37,090 nucleotides of DNA from Magnetospirillum sp. 15-1 (GTDB taxonomy: Bacteria > Pseudomonadota > Alphaproteobacteria > Rhodospirillales > Magnetospirillaceae), in the NCBI RefSeq assembly GCF_900184795.1, contig NZ_FXXN01000020.1, positions 186,665 through 223,754 on the forward strand. Reading direction: 5' to 3'. The notes beneath the pieces were generated by a model. That model was not told the DNA's origin. It saw only the letters and a list, made by a program, of their open reading frames with translations, and did not search any database. Shown piece by piece: positions 25,820 to 33,593 of this stretch (the first letter of the stretch is position 1; the number at the start of each line of letters is the position of its first letter). The position numbers and the translations under genes are program-made.

Positions 25820-26155
25820 TTGCGGGCGGGATGCCCGCATTCCCCGTTGAAGGTCGAACTCCGCTCGGACGCGCCGCCCAAGCCCGCTTATGGCGCGGCC
25901 TGCAACGGCTGCGGCCTGTGCTGCGCCGTGGCGACCTGTCCCCTGGGAATCATCTTGTTCCGCCGCCTGGAAGGCCCCTGCCCCGCGTCGCAATGGCGCG
26001 ACGGGCGCTATGTCTGCGGCGCGCTGGCCGAACCCGGCCGTTTCGCGCCCCTCCTCCCCCGGCGCTGGGCATCGCGGCTGGTGGCGCGCTGGATCGCCGC
26101 CGGCAAGGGCTGCGACTGCCGCAGCGAGGTGGAGGATACGCCTCAGGCCTCGTAG
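25820..26155 (+). CDS. YkgJ-like cysteine-cluster protein
   Basis: No ATG fits: the open frame begins with TTG at 25820, and another TTG at 25847 is an alternative. Neither has a strong ribosome site, so the start is uncertain (111 or 102 aa). The core ACNGCGLCCAVATCPLG resembles the metal-binding CxGxCC pattern of YkgJ/UPF0153 proteins, with more cysteines later (GPCPAS, YVCGAL, KGCDC). Such proteins are thought to bind zinc or iron; the substrate is unknown. It begins 17 bp after the previous gene and overlaps the convergent response regulator by 13 bases at its end. Confidence 0.65.
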   Translation: MRAGCPHSPLKVELRSDAPPKPAYGAACNGCGLCCAVATCPLGIILFRRLEGPCPASQWRDGRYVCGALAEPGRFAPLLPRRWASRLVARWIAAGKGCDCRSEVEDTPQAS

Positions 26156-26649
26156 AACTTCGACCAGCTGCAGGCCGGGCACGAGCCGATGGAGCCGGCT
26201 TCCGACTGCAGGGAATAGCGCAGCCGGCTGCCGCAGGACGGGCAGGAGGTCGGACGGACCGGCGGCTTTCCGGCGGGAGCCGGCGGTGCCCGGCGCAACA
26301 GCGCCTTGATGCGGGCCAGCAGCTCACGGCGATCGCACGGCTTGCTCAGAAACTCGTCGGCGCCGATTTCCAGGCCATACAGCTTGTGCTCCATGGCGGT
26401 ATGGCTGGTCAGCAGGATGATGCCCAGCGCCGAACGCTGCCGCAGGCGCTGGACCAGGGTATAGCCGTCCTCGCCCGGCATCTCCACGTCGAGGACCACC
26501 AGATCGGCGGGGCCGGCGGCCAGCGCCGCCCACATCTCCTCCCCTCCGCCGCAGGAGGTGACATGGTACCCCTGGGCGGTGAGGAGAGAGTCGAGAATGG
26601 CGCGGACGGTGGGGTCATCGTCCACCACCAGAATATGAACAGACCTCAT
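26143..26649 (-). CDS. Response regulator receiver with C-terminal zinc ribbon
   Basis: This 168-aa protein has an intact receiver (residues ~1-120): acidic pocket VVDDDP, phospho-aspartate in VVLDVEMPGEDG, threonine/serine in LLTSHT, and lysine in LSKPCD. A Pro-rich linker leads to CPSCGSRLRYSLQSEAGSIG and a second CPAC, a four-cysteine zinc ribbon in the last 35 residues. That is not a usual output domain, so the target (RNA, DNA or protein) is unknown. The 3' end overlaps the YkgJ-like gene on the other strand. There is no kinase next door. Confidence 0.88.
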   Translation of the reverse strand: MRSVHILVVDDDPTVRAILDSLLTAQGYHVTSCGGGEEMWAALAAGPADLVVLDVEMPGEDGYTLVQRLRQRSALGIILLTSHTAMEHKLYGLEIGADEFLSKPCDRRELLARIKALLRRAPPAPAGKPPVRPTSCPSCGSRLRYSLQSEAGSIGSCPACSWSKFYEA

Positions 26650-26685
26650 GACCGCTCAGAAAACCCCCGTCTGGATCATCGGGCT

Positions 26686-27186
26686 TTAATCGTCGTCGCG
26701 ACGGTTCTTCTTGCCGCGGCCGGGATTATCCTCGGCCCCGCGTCCATCGCGGCGGTGCTCGTAGGAATTGCCCGGCCCATCGCGGCGGTCGCGGTCGCGA
26801 TAGTCGCGGTCCCGGCGATCACGGTCATCGCGGCGGTCACGATCGCGCATATCGCGGTCACGGCGGTCGCGGTCACGGTCGCGTACGTCCCGATCACGAT
26901 CATCACGGCGGTCGCGGTCACGTACGTCCCGATCACGATCATCACGACGGTCACGGTCGCGTACATCGCGGTCACGGTCATCACGGCGGTCACGATCGCG
27001 CACATCGCGGTCACGGTCGCTGCCGCTGCGAGGCGCGGTCTTGTCGATGGTATCGCGGGCGGCCTGTCCGGCGGCATCGGTGGCGGCGTCCTTGAGGACG
27101 CTGCCCAGCCCGCCGCTATCGGCGGCCGAAACCTGACCGGCGGCCACACCCAGCATCAGGGGAACAAGCAGAAACCAGGCTTTCAT
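26686..27186 (-). CDS. Secreted Arg/Asp repeat protein
   Basis: I know no family. The ATG at 27186 has GGAGG six bases upstream and opens a signal peptide (AWFLLVPLMLGVAAGQVSA), giving 166 aa. After a short helical segment (SVLKDAATDAAGQAARDTID), residues 57-136 are almost only Arg and Asp: three perfect 13-residue units (DRDRDVRDRDRRD), a longer variant, then a decayed copy with Met and Tyr. The tail is basic and acidic (GRGKKNRRDDD). The protein is likely disordered in the periplasm, with alternating charges. Possible roles are ion binding or surface charge, but nothing shows which. Confidence 0.8.
   Translation of the reverse strand: MKAWFLLVPLMLGVAAGQVSAADSGGLGSVLKDAATDAAGQAARDTIDKTAPRSGSDRDRDVRDRDRRDDRDRDVRDRDRRDDRDRDVRDRDRRDDRDRDVRDRDRDRRDRDMRDRDRRDDRDRRDRDYRDRDRRDGPGNSYEHRRDGRGAEDNPGRGKKNRRDDD
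26779..27018. repeat. 39-bp tandem repeat inside the Arg/Asp protein gene
   Basis: A 39-bp unit repeats in register with the 13-residue protein unit; for example GTACGTCC recurs exactly 39 bases apart (26883 and 26922). At least three units are near-identical and the outer ones diverge. Such arrays can gain or lose units by slippage without breaking the frame. Confidence 0.85.
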
Positions 27187-27248
27187 GGACGCCTCCATTC
27201 GGTTGCTATGCCCAAAGCCTATGGCAAATCAACCCGTAGGTATAGGAG

Positions 27249-28340
27249 CTAATCCACAGATGCCACGTCGCCCCGCGCGATGGTCAGGGCCTTGATCAGG
27301 GCATGGACCCGCATGCCCGGCACCAGGTTGAGCTGCGCCTGGGCCAGGGCGGTGATCTGCACCCACAGACGGGTGGCGCCACAGGCCAGGATCACATCCA
27401 CCATGAAGGCATCGGCCGCCGCCACCGAGACGACGCTGGCCGGCAGCACGTTGCGGATGCTGACCCGCTCGGGCGCCTCGATGGCCACCGCCACGTCGCG
27501 GGCATGGATGCGGATGCGAACCCGGGCCCCCACCGGCAGGTCCGAACGGCTGACGATCAGGGTGCCTCCGTCGAAGGCCAGCCGGCTGACCCCATAGGCG
27601 GCATCATGGCTGGCGATGACGGCGGAGATCACGGCGCCCGCCTCGTAGCGGCCGGTCAGCGGCCTGAGGCCCGGGTCACCCATCAGGGTCTCCAGCGGCC
27701 CCGAGGCGGCGACCGTGCCGTCATCCATCAGCACCAGGGTATCGGCCAGCCGCAGGACCTCGTCCATGGAATGGCTGACATAGAGGATGGGAATGTTGAA
27801 GCGCCGCGCCAGTTGGGCGATGAAGGGCAGCAGTTCGGCCTTGCGCGCCGGGTCCAGCGCCGCCAGCGGCTCGTCCATCAGCAGGATGCGGGGACTGGCC
27901 AGCAGGGCGCGGCCGATGGCCGCCCGCTGCTTCTCGCCGCCCGACAGCTTGGCTGGGCGCCGGTCCAGCAGATGCTCGATGCCCAGCAGTTCGACAACCT
28001 TGTCGAAGGACTGGGTCCGCTCCGCCGCCGGCAGCAATCGCTGGCCGAATTCCAGGTTGCCGCGCACCGACAGGTGGGGAAACAGCCGGTGTTCCTGGAA
28101 GACATAGCCCAGGCGCCGGGCCTCGGGCGGCAGGTCGATGCCGGCCCGCCGGTCGAACAGTACGCGGCCGTCGACGCTGATCACGCCGTCATCGGGACGG
28201 GACAGCCCGGCCACCATGTTGATCACCGAGGTCTTGCCCGAGCCGGAGCGGCCATACAGCGCCGTCACCCCCGGCCCGGCCGACAGCCGGACGTCGAGGT
28301 TGAAATCGCCCTGGCGGCGACGGACATCCAGTTCGAGCAC
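27249..28340 (-). CDS. modC: ModC, molybdate ABC transporter ATPase
   Basis: The 363-aa protein starts at GTG (28340), preceded by GGGGAAG, seven bases after the modB stop. Walker A is GRSGSGKTS, the signature is LSGGEKQR, Walker B is ILLMDEPLAALD and the switch histidine is in VSHSMDEV. The C-terminal ~90 residues form a molybdate-binding Mop/TOBE domain (VRIRIHARDVAVAI ... RNVLPASVVSV), which marks ModC among importers. It energises molybdate uptake for molybdenum enzymes. It is the last gene of modBC; no modA or modE is next to it. Confidence 0.93.
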   Translation of the reverse strand: MLELDVRRRQGDFNLDVRLSAGPGVTALYGRSGSGKTSVINMVAGLSRPDDGVISVDGRVLFDRRAGIDLPPEARRLGYVFQEHRLFPHLSVRGNLEFGQRLLPAAERTQSFDKVVELLGIEHLLDRRPAKLSGGEKQRAAIGRALLASPRILLMDEPLAALDPARKAELLPFIAQLARRFNIPILYVSHSMDEVLRLADTLVLMDDGTVAASGPLETLMGDPGLRPLTGRYEAGAVISAVIASHDAAYGVSRLAFDGGTLIVSRSDLPVGARVRIRIHARDVAVAIEAPERVSIRNVLPASVVSVAAADAFMVDVILACGATRLWVQITALAQAQLNLVPGMRVHALIKALTIARGDVASVD

Positions 28341-28347
28341 GCTTCCC

Positions 28348-29040
28348 CTACCCCTTCAGCCGGGCCTGGACGCGGCGCGCCAGGAATTCCGAGGCCAGCA
28401 GGGCGGCGAAGGCCACCACCACCGAGATGATGCACAGCCGCAGCGCCGCCTCGTCGCCGCCGGGCACCTGGGTCAGGGCATAAAGGGCGATGGGCAGCGT
28501 CCTGGTCTCGCCGGGAATATTGGACACGAAGGTGATGGTCGCTCCGAACTCGGACAGCGACCGGGCAAAGGCCAGGATCACCCCGGTCAGCACGCCGGGC
28601 AGCATCAGGGGCAAAGTCACCGACCAGAAGGTGCGAAAGGGGCCGGAGCCCAGGGTGCGGGCCGCCTGCTCCAGGCCACGGTCGACGCCTTCCAGGGCCA
28701 GACGGATGGCGCGGACCATCAGGGGAAAGGCGATCACCGCCGAGGCCACCGCCGCGCCCTTCCAGGTGAAGGCCAGGGTGATGCCCAGCCAGTCATGGAG
28801 CCAGCCGCCCACCACGCCGCGTCGTCCCAGCAGCACCAGCAGGCCGTAGCCGACCACCACGGGGGGCAGCACCAGCGGCAGATGGATGATGCCGTCCACC
28901 AGGACCTTGCCGGGAAAATCCCGGCGGGCCAGCAGCCAGGCGCAGCCCAATCCAAACGGCAGCGACGCCGCCACCGCCCAGAACGACACCAGCAGAGACA
29001 GGCGCAGAGCCTCGATCTCGAGCGGTGTCAGGGTGAACAT
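28348..29040 (-). CDS. modB: ModB, molybdate ABC transporter permease
   Basis: This 230-aa membrane protein starts at 29040 with GGAG seven bases upstream. It has about five helices and the coupling-loop motif near ARTLGSGPFRTFWSVTLPLMLPG, the EAA loop of binding-protein-dependent permeases. LARSLSEFGATITFVSNIPGET is characteristic of ModB. It forms the channel for molybdate and docks on ModC, whose gene follows by seven bases. A periplasmic ModA must come from elsewhere. Confidence 0.93.
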   Translation of the reverse strand: MFTLTPLEIEALRLSLLVSFWAVAASLPFGLGCAWLLARRDFPGKVLVDGIIHLPLVLPPVVVGYGLLVLLGRRGVVGGWLHDWLGITLAFTWKGAAVASAVIAFPLMVRAIRLALEGVDRGLEQAARTLGSGPFRTFWSVTLPLMLPGVLTGVILAFARSLSEFGATITFVSNIPGETRTLPIALYALTQVPGGDEAALRLCIISVVVAFAALLASEFLARRVQARLKG

Positions 29041-29070
29041 GGGTTTCTCCGTCCAAGGGCAAAGGGAAAC

Positions 29071-29097
29071 GTCATCCTTCGCGGCGCTCAGGATGAC
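29071..29097. repeat. Short palindrome GTCATCC/GGATGAC
   Basis: GTCATCCT and AGGATGAC pair over 8 bp with an 11-base GC-rich loop, in the gap between the GGDEF gene and modB. The form matches a widespread intergenic repeat of alphaproteobacteria. It may also end GGDEF transcription, though no T-tract is present. Confidence 0.5.
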
Positions 29098-29136
29098 ATT
29101 TCCTCGTCCCCCGTCAACGGCGGATCGGCTAGGCCT

Positions 29137-30408
29137 CTAGTCCAGCGGATAGACAAGACGTTCCGGCATCTCATGGAAGCCGAAATTGTTCTTGCCCGAT
29201 CCCTTGACCGTGTACATGGCCCGATCGGCCAGACGGATCAGCAGCGCGGCGTCGTCGGCGTCGTCGGGGAAGACGGCGATGCCGACACTGGCCTGGACAC
29301 TGGCGTCATGGCCATCCAGCTCGAAGGGCTCGGCCAGCCGCGCCACCACCTTGGCCGCCACGTTGCCGATCTCGTTGCGTCCCTCCACGTCGTGGAGGAT
29401 CACCGTGAACTCGTCACCCGACAGGCGTGCCACCGTATCCGACGAGCGCACCGACAGCAAAAGCCGCGCCGCCGCCTCCTGCAGCAGCAGGTCGCCCACC
29501 GCATGGCCGAAGGTGTCGTTGACCGACTTGAAGCCGTCCAGATCGATGAACAGCAGGGCGAAGCGGGTCCGGTCACGCTTGGCCGCCTTGACGGCCTGAC
29601 CCAGGCGGTCGAGGAACAGCGAGCGGTTGGGCAGGCCGGTCAGGGCGTCGAAATTGGCCTGGCGCCACACCTGCTCCTCGTCTTCCTTGCGCGCCGTGAT
29701 ATCGCTGAAGATACCCAGCATGTGGGAGACATCGCCGAAGGCGTCGCGCACCGTGGCGATGGACAGCCACTCGATGAACACCTCGCCGGTACGGCGGCGG
29801 TTCCACACTTCGCCCTGCCACTGGCCGGTATCGAGGATGGAGCGCCACATATCGCGGTAGAAGTCGTTGTCGTGACGCCCGGATTTCAGGATGTTGGGCT
29901 TGCGCCCGATGGCCTCGTCCAAACTGAACCCGGTAATGCGGGTGAAGGCGGTGTTGACCGCCTCGATGGTGCCGTCGGGGCCGGTGATCATGATGCCCTC
30001 GTTGGCGGTTTCCACCACCTTGGCCGCCAGTTGCAGCCGCTCCTCGGAATTCTTGCGCTCGGTGATGTCGTAGACCCAGGCGAGGTTGACCTGCTCTGTC
30101 CCGAACAGGGATTCGCGGATGGTCAGCAGCGTCCAGAACGGCGCGCCGTCCGAACGGCGGAACTGCACCTCGGCGTGATCGACGCTGCCGTGACGCTTCA
30201 TGTAATTGATCACCGTGGCGCGCTGCTGGTCGTCCACGTAATAGTCGCGGGCCTTGGAGCCGATCACCTTGAGACGCGGCACGCCGATCAGCTCGCAGAA
30301 GGTGTGGTTGGCGAAGACGATCATCCCGTCGCGCTTGCGCGATATGGAGACACCGATGGGGCTGTCCTCGAGAACGCCGGCCAAACCGACGGGATCGAGT
30401 TCAGTCAT
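29137..30408 (-). CDS. PAS-PAS-GGDEF diguanylate cyclase
   Basis: The ATG at 30408 (423 aa) is used; a GTG two codons earlier (30414) is an alternative, and neither has a clear ribosome site. Two PAS domains (~10-120 and ~125-245) each end in a PAC segment (AWVYDITERK and LGIFSDITARK). The GGDEF domain has FDALTGLPNRSLFLDRL and the active motif SGDEF in place of GGDEF, a tolerated change, plus DLDGFKSVNDTFGH. It lacks an EAL domain. It should make cyclic di-GMP in response to a signal read by the PAS domains, which have no visible cofactor residues. It is soluble and cytoplasmic. Confidence 0.9.
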   Translation of the reverse strand: MTELDPVGLAGVLEDSPIGVSISRKRDGMIVFANHTFCELIGVPRLKVIGSKARDYYVDDQQRATVINYMKRHGSVDHAEVQFRRSDGAPFWTLLTIRESLFGTEQVNLAWVYDITERKNSEERLQLAAKVVETANEGIMITGPDGTIEAVNTAFTRITGFSLDEAIGRKPNILKSGRHDNDFYRDMWRSILDTGQWQGEVWNRRRTGEVFIEWLSIATVRDAFGDVSHMLGIFSDITARKEDEEQVWRQANFDALTGLPNRSLFLDRLGQAVKAAKRDRTRFALLFIDLDGFKSVNDTFGHAVGDLLLQEAAARLLLSVRSSDTVARLSGDEFTVILHDVEGRNEIGNVAAKVVARLAEPFELDGHDASVQASVGIAVFPDDADDAALLIRLADRAMYTVKGSGKNNFGFHEMPERLVYPLD

Positions 30409-30454
30409 TGCCACAACCGAGAATCACGACGATGCATGCTCTCCCCCCTTCTTC

Positions 30455-30486
30455 GGCTCCCCCCGGAGCCTCGGGCTCTCGCCCGA
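30455..30486. promoter_or_regulatory. Two adjacent tight hairpins upstream of the GGDEF gene
   Basis: GGCTCC/GGAGCC with loop CCCC (30455-30470) is followed at once by TCGGGC/GCCCGA with loop TCTC (30471-30486). They lie in the gap shared by the divergent GGDEF and crcB genes, in the likely 5' leader of the GGDEF transcript. They do not match a riboswitch I know. Confidence 0.4.
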
Positions 30487-30634
30487 TGGGAATGCTCACC
30501 CCGAACCCACGCCAATATAGGGCGAGTCGGACGCCGAAGCCTATACGCAATGTGCGCAAGGGGTGTTTCCTGTTGACCCGACCGGCCGAGGGGGCATAGT
30601 CGAAGCCTTCGGCCAACCACACGGAAAGCGGCGC

Positions 30635-31021
30635 ATGTTCACCTATGCCCTGGTCGCCCTGGGAAGCGCCATCGGCGGCACGCTGCGCTACTGGCTGACG
30701 GCGGTGATCTCCGAGGCCAGCGCCAGCACCTTCCCTTGGGGAACCCTGGTGATCAACGTCACCGGCTCGGCGGCCATCGGCCTGTTCGCCACCCTGACCT
30801 CGGCCGACGGCCGTCTCTATGTGCCCAGCGAATGGCGCACCTTCTTCATGGTGGGCGTCTGCGGCGGCTACACCACCTTCTCGTCGTTCAGCCTGCAGAC
30901 CCTGGCCCTGGCCGAGGGCGGCGAATGGCTGGCCGCCGGCATGAACGTCATGGGATCGGTGGCGCTCTGCCTGATCGCCGTATGGCTGGGTCACACGGCG
31001 GCCATGATCTTCAACAAATAG
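30635..31021 (+). CDS. crcB: CrcB/Fluc fluoride channel
   Basis: The ATG at 30635 has GGAAAG upstream and begins the family-typical N-terminus (MFTYALVALGSAIGGTLRYW); the open frame to 30563 is not used. The 128-aa protein has four helices and the conserved elements WGTLVINVTGSAAIG (with the pore asparagine) and GGYTTFSSFS. It exports fluoride passively as an antiparallel dimer in the inner membrane. It is 10 bp from a DUF190 gene, a frequent partner. No fluoride riboswitch is evident upstream. Confidence 0.92.
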   Translation: MFTYALVALGSAIGGTLRYWLTAVISEASASTFPWGTLVINVTGSAAIGLFATLTSADGRLYVPSEWRTFFMVGVCGGYTTFSSFSLQTLALAEGGEWLAAGMNVMGSVALCLIAVWLGHTAAMIFNK

Positions 31022-31031
31022 GAGAGCGGCC

Positions 31032-31376
31032 ATGCGCATTCCCAAGGACGCCACCCTGCTCAGGATTTTCGTCGGCGAACAGACCCGCCACGACGGCAGG
31101 CCGCTGTTCGAGGCCATCGTCAAGGAGGCCCGGCACAACAATCTGGCCGGTGCCACGGTGCTGCGCGGCCAGATGGGCTTCGGCCACTCGTCCCGCCTGC
31201 ACAGCGCCAAGATTCTCGCCCTGTCCGAGGATTTGCCGGTGGTGGTCGAGATCGTCGACGCCCCCGAAAAGATCGAGGCATTTCTCCCCATCCTGGATGT
31301 CATGATGCGCGAGAAGGGCCTGATCACTCTCGAGCGGATTCAGGTCCTGCGCTACGGCCCAAATCCGTCCGCATAG
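31032..31376 (+). CDS. DUF190 family protein (PII-like fold)
   Basis: This 114-aa protein starts at 31032 with GGAG seven bases before. It has the DUF190 pattern: LLRIFVGEQTRHDGRPLFEAIV, GATVLRGQMGFG and DLPVVVEIVDAPEKIEAFLP. The family adopts a PII-like trimeric fold and often sits beside crcB, where a role in controlling or supporting fluoride export is suspected but not established. It is soluble and cytoplasmic, and shares an operon with crcB. Confidence 0.88.
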   Translation: MRIPKDATLLRIFVGEQTRHDGRPLFEAIVKEARHNNLAGATVLRGQMGFGHSSRLHSAKILALSEDLPVVVEIVDAPEKIEAFLPILDVMMREKGLITLERIQVLRYGPNPSA

Positions 31377-31537
31377 ACAAAATCCAGCGACATCAGGACG
31401 TCACACCTCGTTTCTGAATGATTCCACGGGGCGACTGGACAATTTCGCCAATGGGTATAAGCTGATCGTCTAATGCGTGGGGCCGCGACCCGCCAAAACG
31501 GCGTCGAAACGGCCCTATTGGGCATCGGGGGATGCGC

Positions 31538-33547
31538 ATGAAAAAAGTCCTGATCGTACTGGGCGCCGTCGTCGTTCTGATCATCGCCGCCCTCGTCGCC
31601 CTGCCGGCCCTGATTCCCGCGGAGCGTATCCAGAACGAGGTGGTGGCCGGCGTGAAGAACGCCACCGGCCGCGACCTCTCCATCCAGGGCAAGGTTTCGG
31701 TCTCGGCCTTCCCCTCGCTTTCGGTGCAGGTGGGCAATGTGGCCCTGGCCAATCCGCCCGGCTACACCTCCAAGGACCTGATCCGCCTCGGCGCGGTGGA
31801 CGTCCGGCTGAAGCTGATGCCGCTCCTGGGCGGCAAGGTCGAGGTCGACAGCTTCGTTCTGGTCGATCCGGTGATCACGCTGGAAACCGACCGTCAGGGC
31901 AAGGGCAACTGGGTGTTCGACGGCCCGACGGCCTCTTCGGACAAGCCGGCCGCCGCCGCTCAGTCCAAGCCCGCCGCCGACAAACCCGCCGCCGCGCCGT
32001 CCGCCGGCCTCAACGACATCCGTCTGGGCGACGTGCGCATCACCAACGGCAAGCTGACCCAGATCGACGGCAAGACCGGCGCCAGGCAGGAGGTGAGCGA
32101 GATCAACCTCCAGGTGGCGTTGAAAAGCCTGTCCGAGCCGCTGTCGGCCAAGGGCAGTCTGGTATGGAACGCCAAGAAGATCGAGCTTTCCCTGGGCGTC
32201 GCCAGCCTGAAGGCCCTGATGGACGGCCAGAGCAGCGCGCTCGACATCGCCGTCACCTCCGAACCGCTCAAGCTGGGGCTCAAGGGCAACGCCAAGGGCG
32301 GCGCCGCGCCGGGCGTCGACGGCATGCTCGACCTCGGCGTGCCGTCCATCCGCAATCTGGCCGCCTGGGCGGGCTCGCCCATCACCATGGCCGGCAACGG
32401 ACTGGGGCCGCTGTCCATCAACGGCAAGCTGGTCGCCGGACCGACCCAGATCGCCTTCACCCAGGCCAGCATCGCCATCGACGCCATCAAGGCCAAGGGC
32501 GACGTGACGGTCAATACCGGCGGCGCCAAGCCGGCCGTCAAGGGCCGCCTGGACGTGGACATGCTGGACGTCAATCCCTACCTGCCGCCGGACGGTGCGC
32601 CGTCCAAGGGCGGCGACGGCAAGGCGGCGGCCGGCGCCCCGCAGCAGGGGCAGGCCAAGGCGCACCAGGGTTGGAGCGACGATCCTATCGACGCCTCGGG
32701 CCTCAAGGCCGCCGATGTGGACTTCTCGCTGACCTGCGCCGGTATCCTGGTCAAGAAGATCAAGGTGGGCAAAAGCGCGCTGAAGCTGGTGATCAAGGAC
32801 GGCAAGCTAGCCGCCGACCTCACCGAACTGGCGCTTTATCAGGGCGCCGGCAAGGGCCGGGTGGCGCTGGACGGATCAATGCCGGGCGTCGGCCTCGACG
32901 CCTCGTTCCAGCTAAAGGGCCTGCAGGCCGAGCCGTTCCTCAACGACGCCGCCGATACCGACCGCCTGTCGGGTACCGGCAATTTCGACGTGGCGGTGAC
33001 GGGACAGGGCAAGACCCAGCGCCAGATCGTCTCCTCGCTGAACGGCAAGGGAGCGCTCACCTTCCTCAACGGCGCCATCAAGGGCATCAATCTGGCCGCC
33101 ATGGCGCGCAACGTCGCCACCGCCTTCACCGGCGGCGCCGCGTCGTCGGAGAAGACCGACTTCGCCGAGTTGGGCGGCACCTTCACCATCGCCAAGGGCA
33201 TCCTGACCAACAACGACCTGGCGTTGAAGTCGCCGCTGCTGCGCGTCGAGGGCAAGGGCACCGTCGATCTGCCCCAGCGCAGCGTCAATTACCGCATCGA
33301 CCCCAAGGTGGTCGCCAGCCTGGAAGGCCAGGGCGGCGGCAACGCCGCCGGCGTCGTCGTGCCGATCCTGGTGACCGGCCCTTGGGACAATCTCAGCTAC
33401 CGTCCAGACCTGGAGGCCCTGCTCAAGCAGAACGTCCAGAACGTGGGCAAGGCGGTGGAAGGCCTGATCCCCGGAGCCATCGGCGGAAAATCGTCGGGCT
33501 CGTCTCCCACCGACAAATTGAACCCCCTGAAGCTTTTCGGGCGTTAA
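31538..33547 (+). CDS. AsmA-family protein
   Basis: The second ATG (31538) is preferred because GGGGGA stands six bases upstream; ATG 31532 is inside that site. The 669-aa protein begins with one membrane helix (MKKVLIVLGAVVVLIIAALVAL) and AsmA-type text (LPALIPAERIQNEVVAGVKNATGR). A long repeat-rich beta domain follows. A Lys/Ala/Pro linker lies near residue 135 and another near 350. The C-terminal part holds GTGNFDVAVTGQGKTQRQI and DLPQRSVNYRIDPKV, the AsmA_2 signature. AsmA-like proteins are thought to bridge inner and outer membranes and help move phospholipids. It is followed 46 bp later by the OmpA-type lipoprotein gene. Confidence 0.88.
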   Translation: MKKVLIVLGAVVVLIIAALVALPALIPAERIQNEVVAGVKNATGRDLSIQGKVSVSAFPSLSVQVGNVALANPPGYTSKDLIRLGAVDVRLKLMPLLGGKVEVDSFVLVDPVITLETDRQGKGNWVFDGPTASSDKPAAAAQSKPAADKPAAAPSAGLNDIRLGDVRITNGKLTQIDGKTGARQEVSEINLQVALKSLSEPLSAKGSLVWNAKKIELSLGVASLKALMDGQSSALDIAVTSEPLKLGLKGNAKGGAAPGVDGMLDLGVPSIRNLAAWAGSPITMAGNGLGPLSINGKLVAGPTQIAFTQASIAIDAIKAKGDVTVNTGGAKPAVKGRLDVDMLDVNPYLPPDGAPSKGGDGKAAAGAPQQGQAKAHQGWSDDPIDASGLKAADVDFSLTCAGILVKKIKVGKSALKLVIKDGKLAADLTELALYQGAGKGRVALDGSMPGVGLDASFQLKGLQAEPFLNDAADTDRLSGTGNFDVAVTGQGKTQRQIVSSLNGKGALTFLNGAIKGINLAAMARNVATAFTGGAASSEKTDFAELGGTFTIAKGILTNNDLALKSPLLRVEGKGTVDLPQRSVNYRIDPKVVASLEGQGGGNAAGVVVPILVTGPWDNLSYRPDLEALLKQNVQNVGKAVEGLIPGAIGGKSSGSSPTDKLNPLKLFGR

Positions 33548-33593
33548 GGCCCGCTCTGATCATCGACCAACGCATCTACTGGAGATAAACACG

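Noticed and set aside
25831-27252. 473-residue plus-strand open frame with Val/Ile/Thr repeats
   Set aside because: It is the antisense of the Arg/Asp repeat gene and the response regulator. The minus-strand genes have ribosome sites, a signal peptide and family motifs.
30420-30634. Possible fluoride riboswitch before crcB
   Set aside because: GATGGG and GAACCC occur near 30484-30510, but the flanking GG, pairing and the downstream GCTGATG element are missing.
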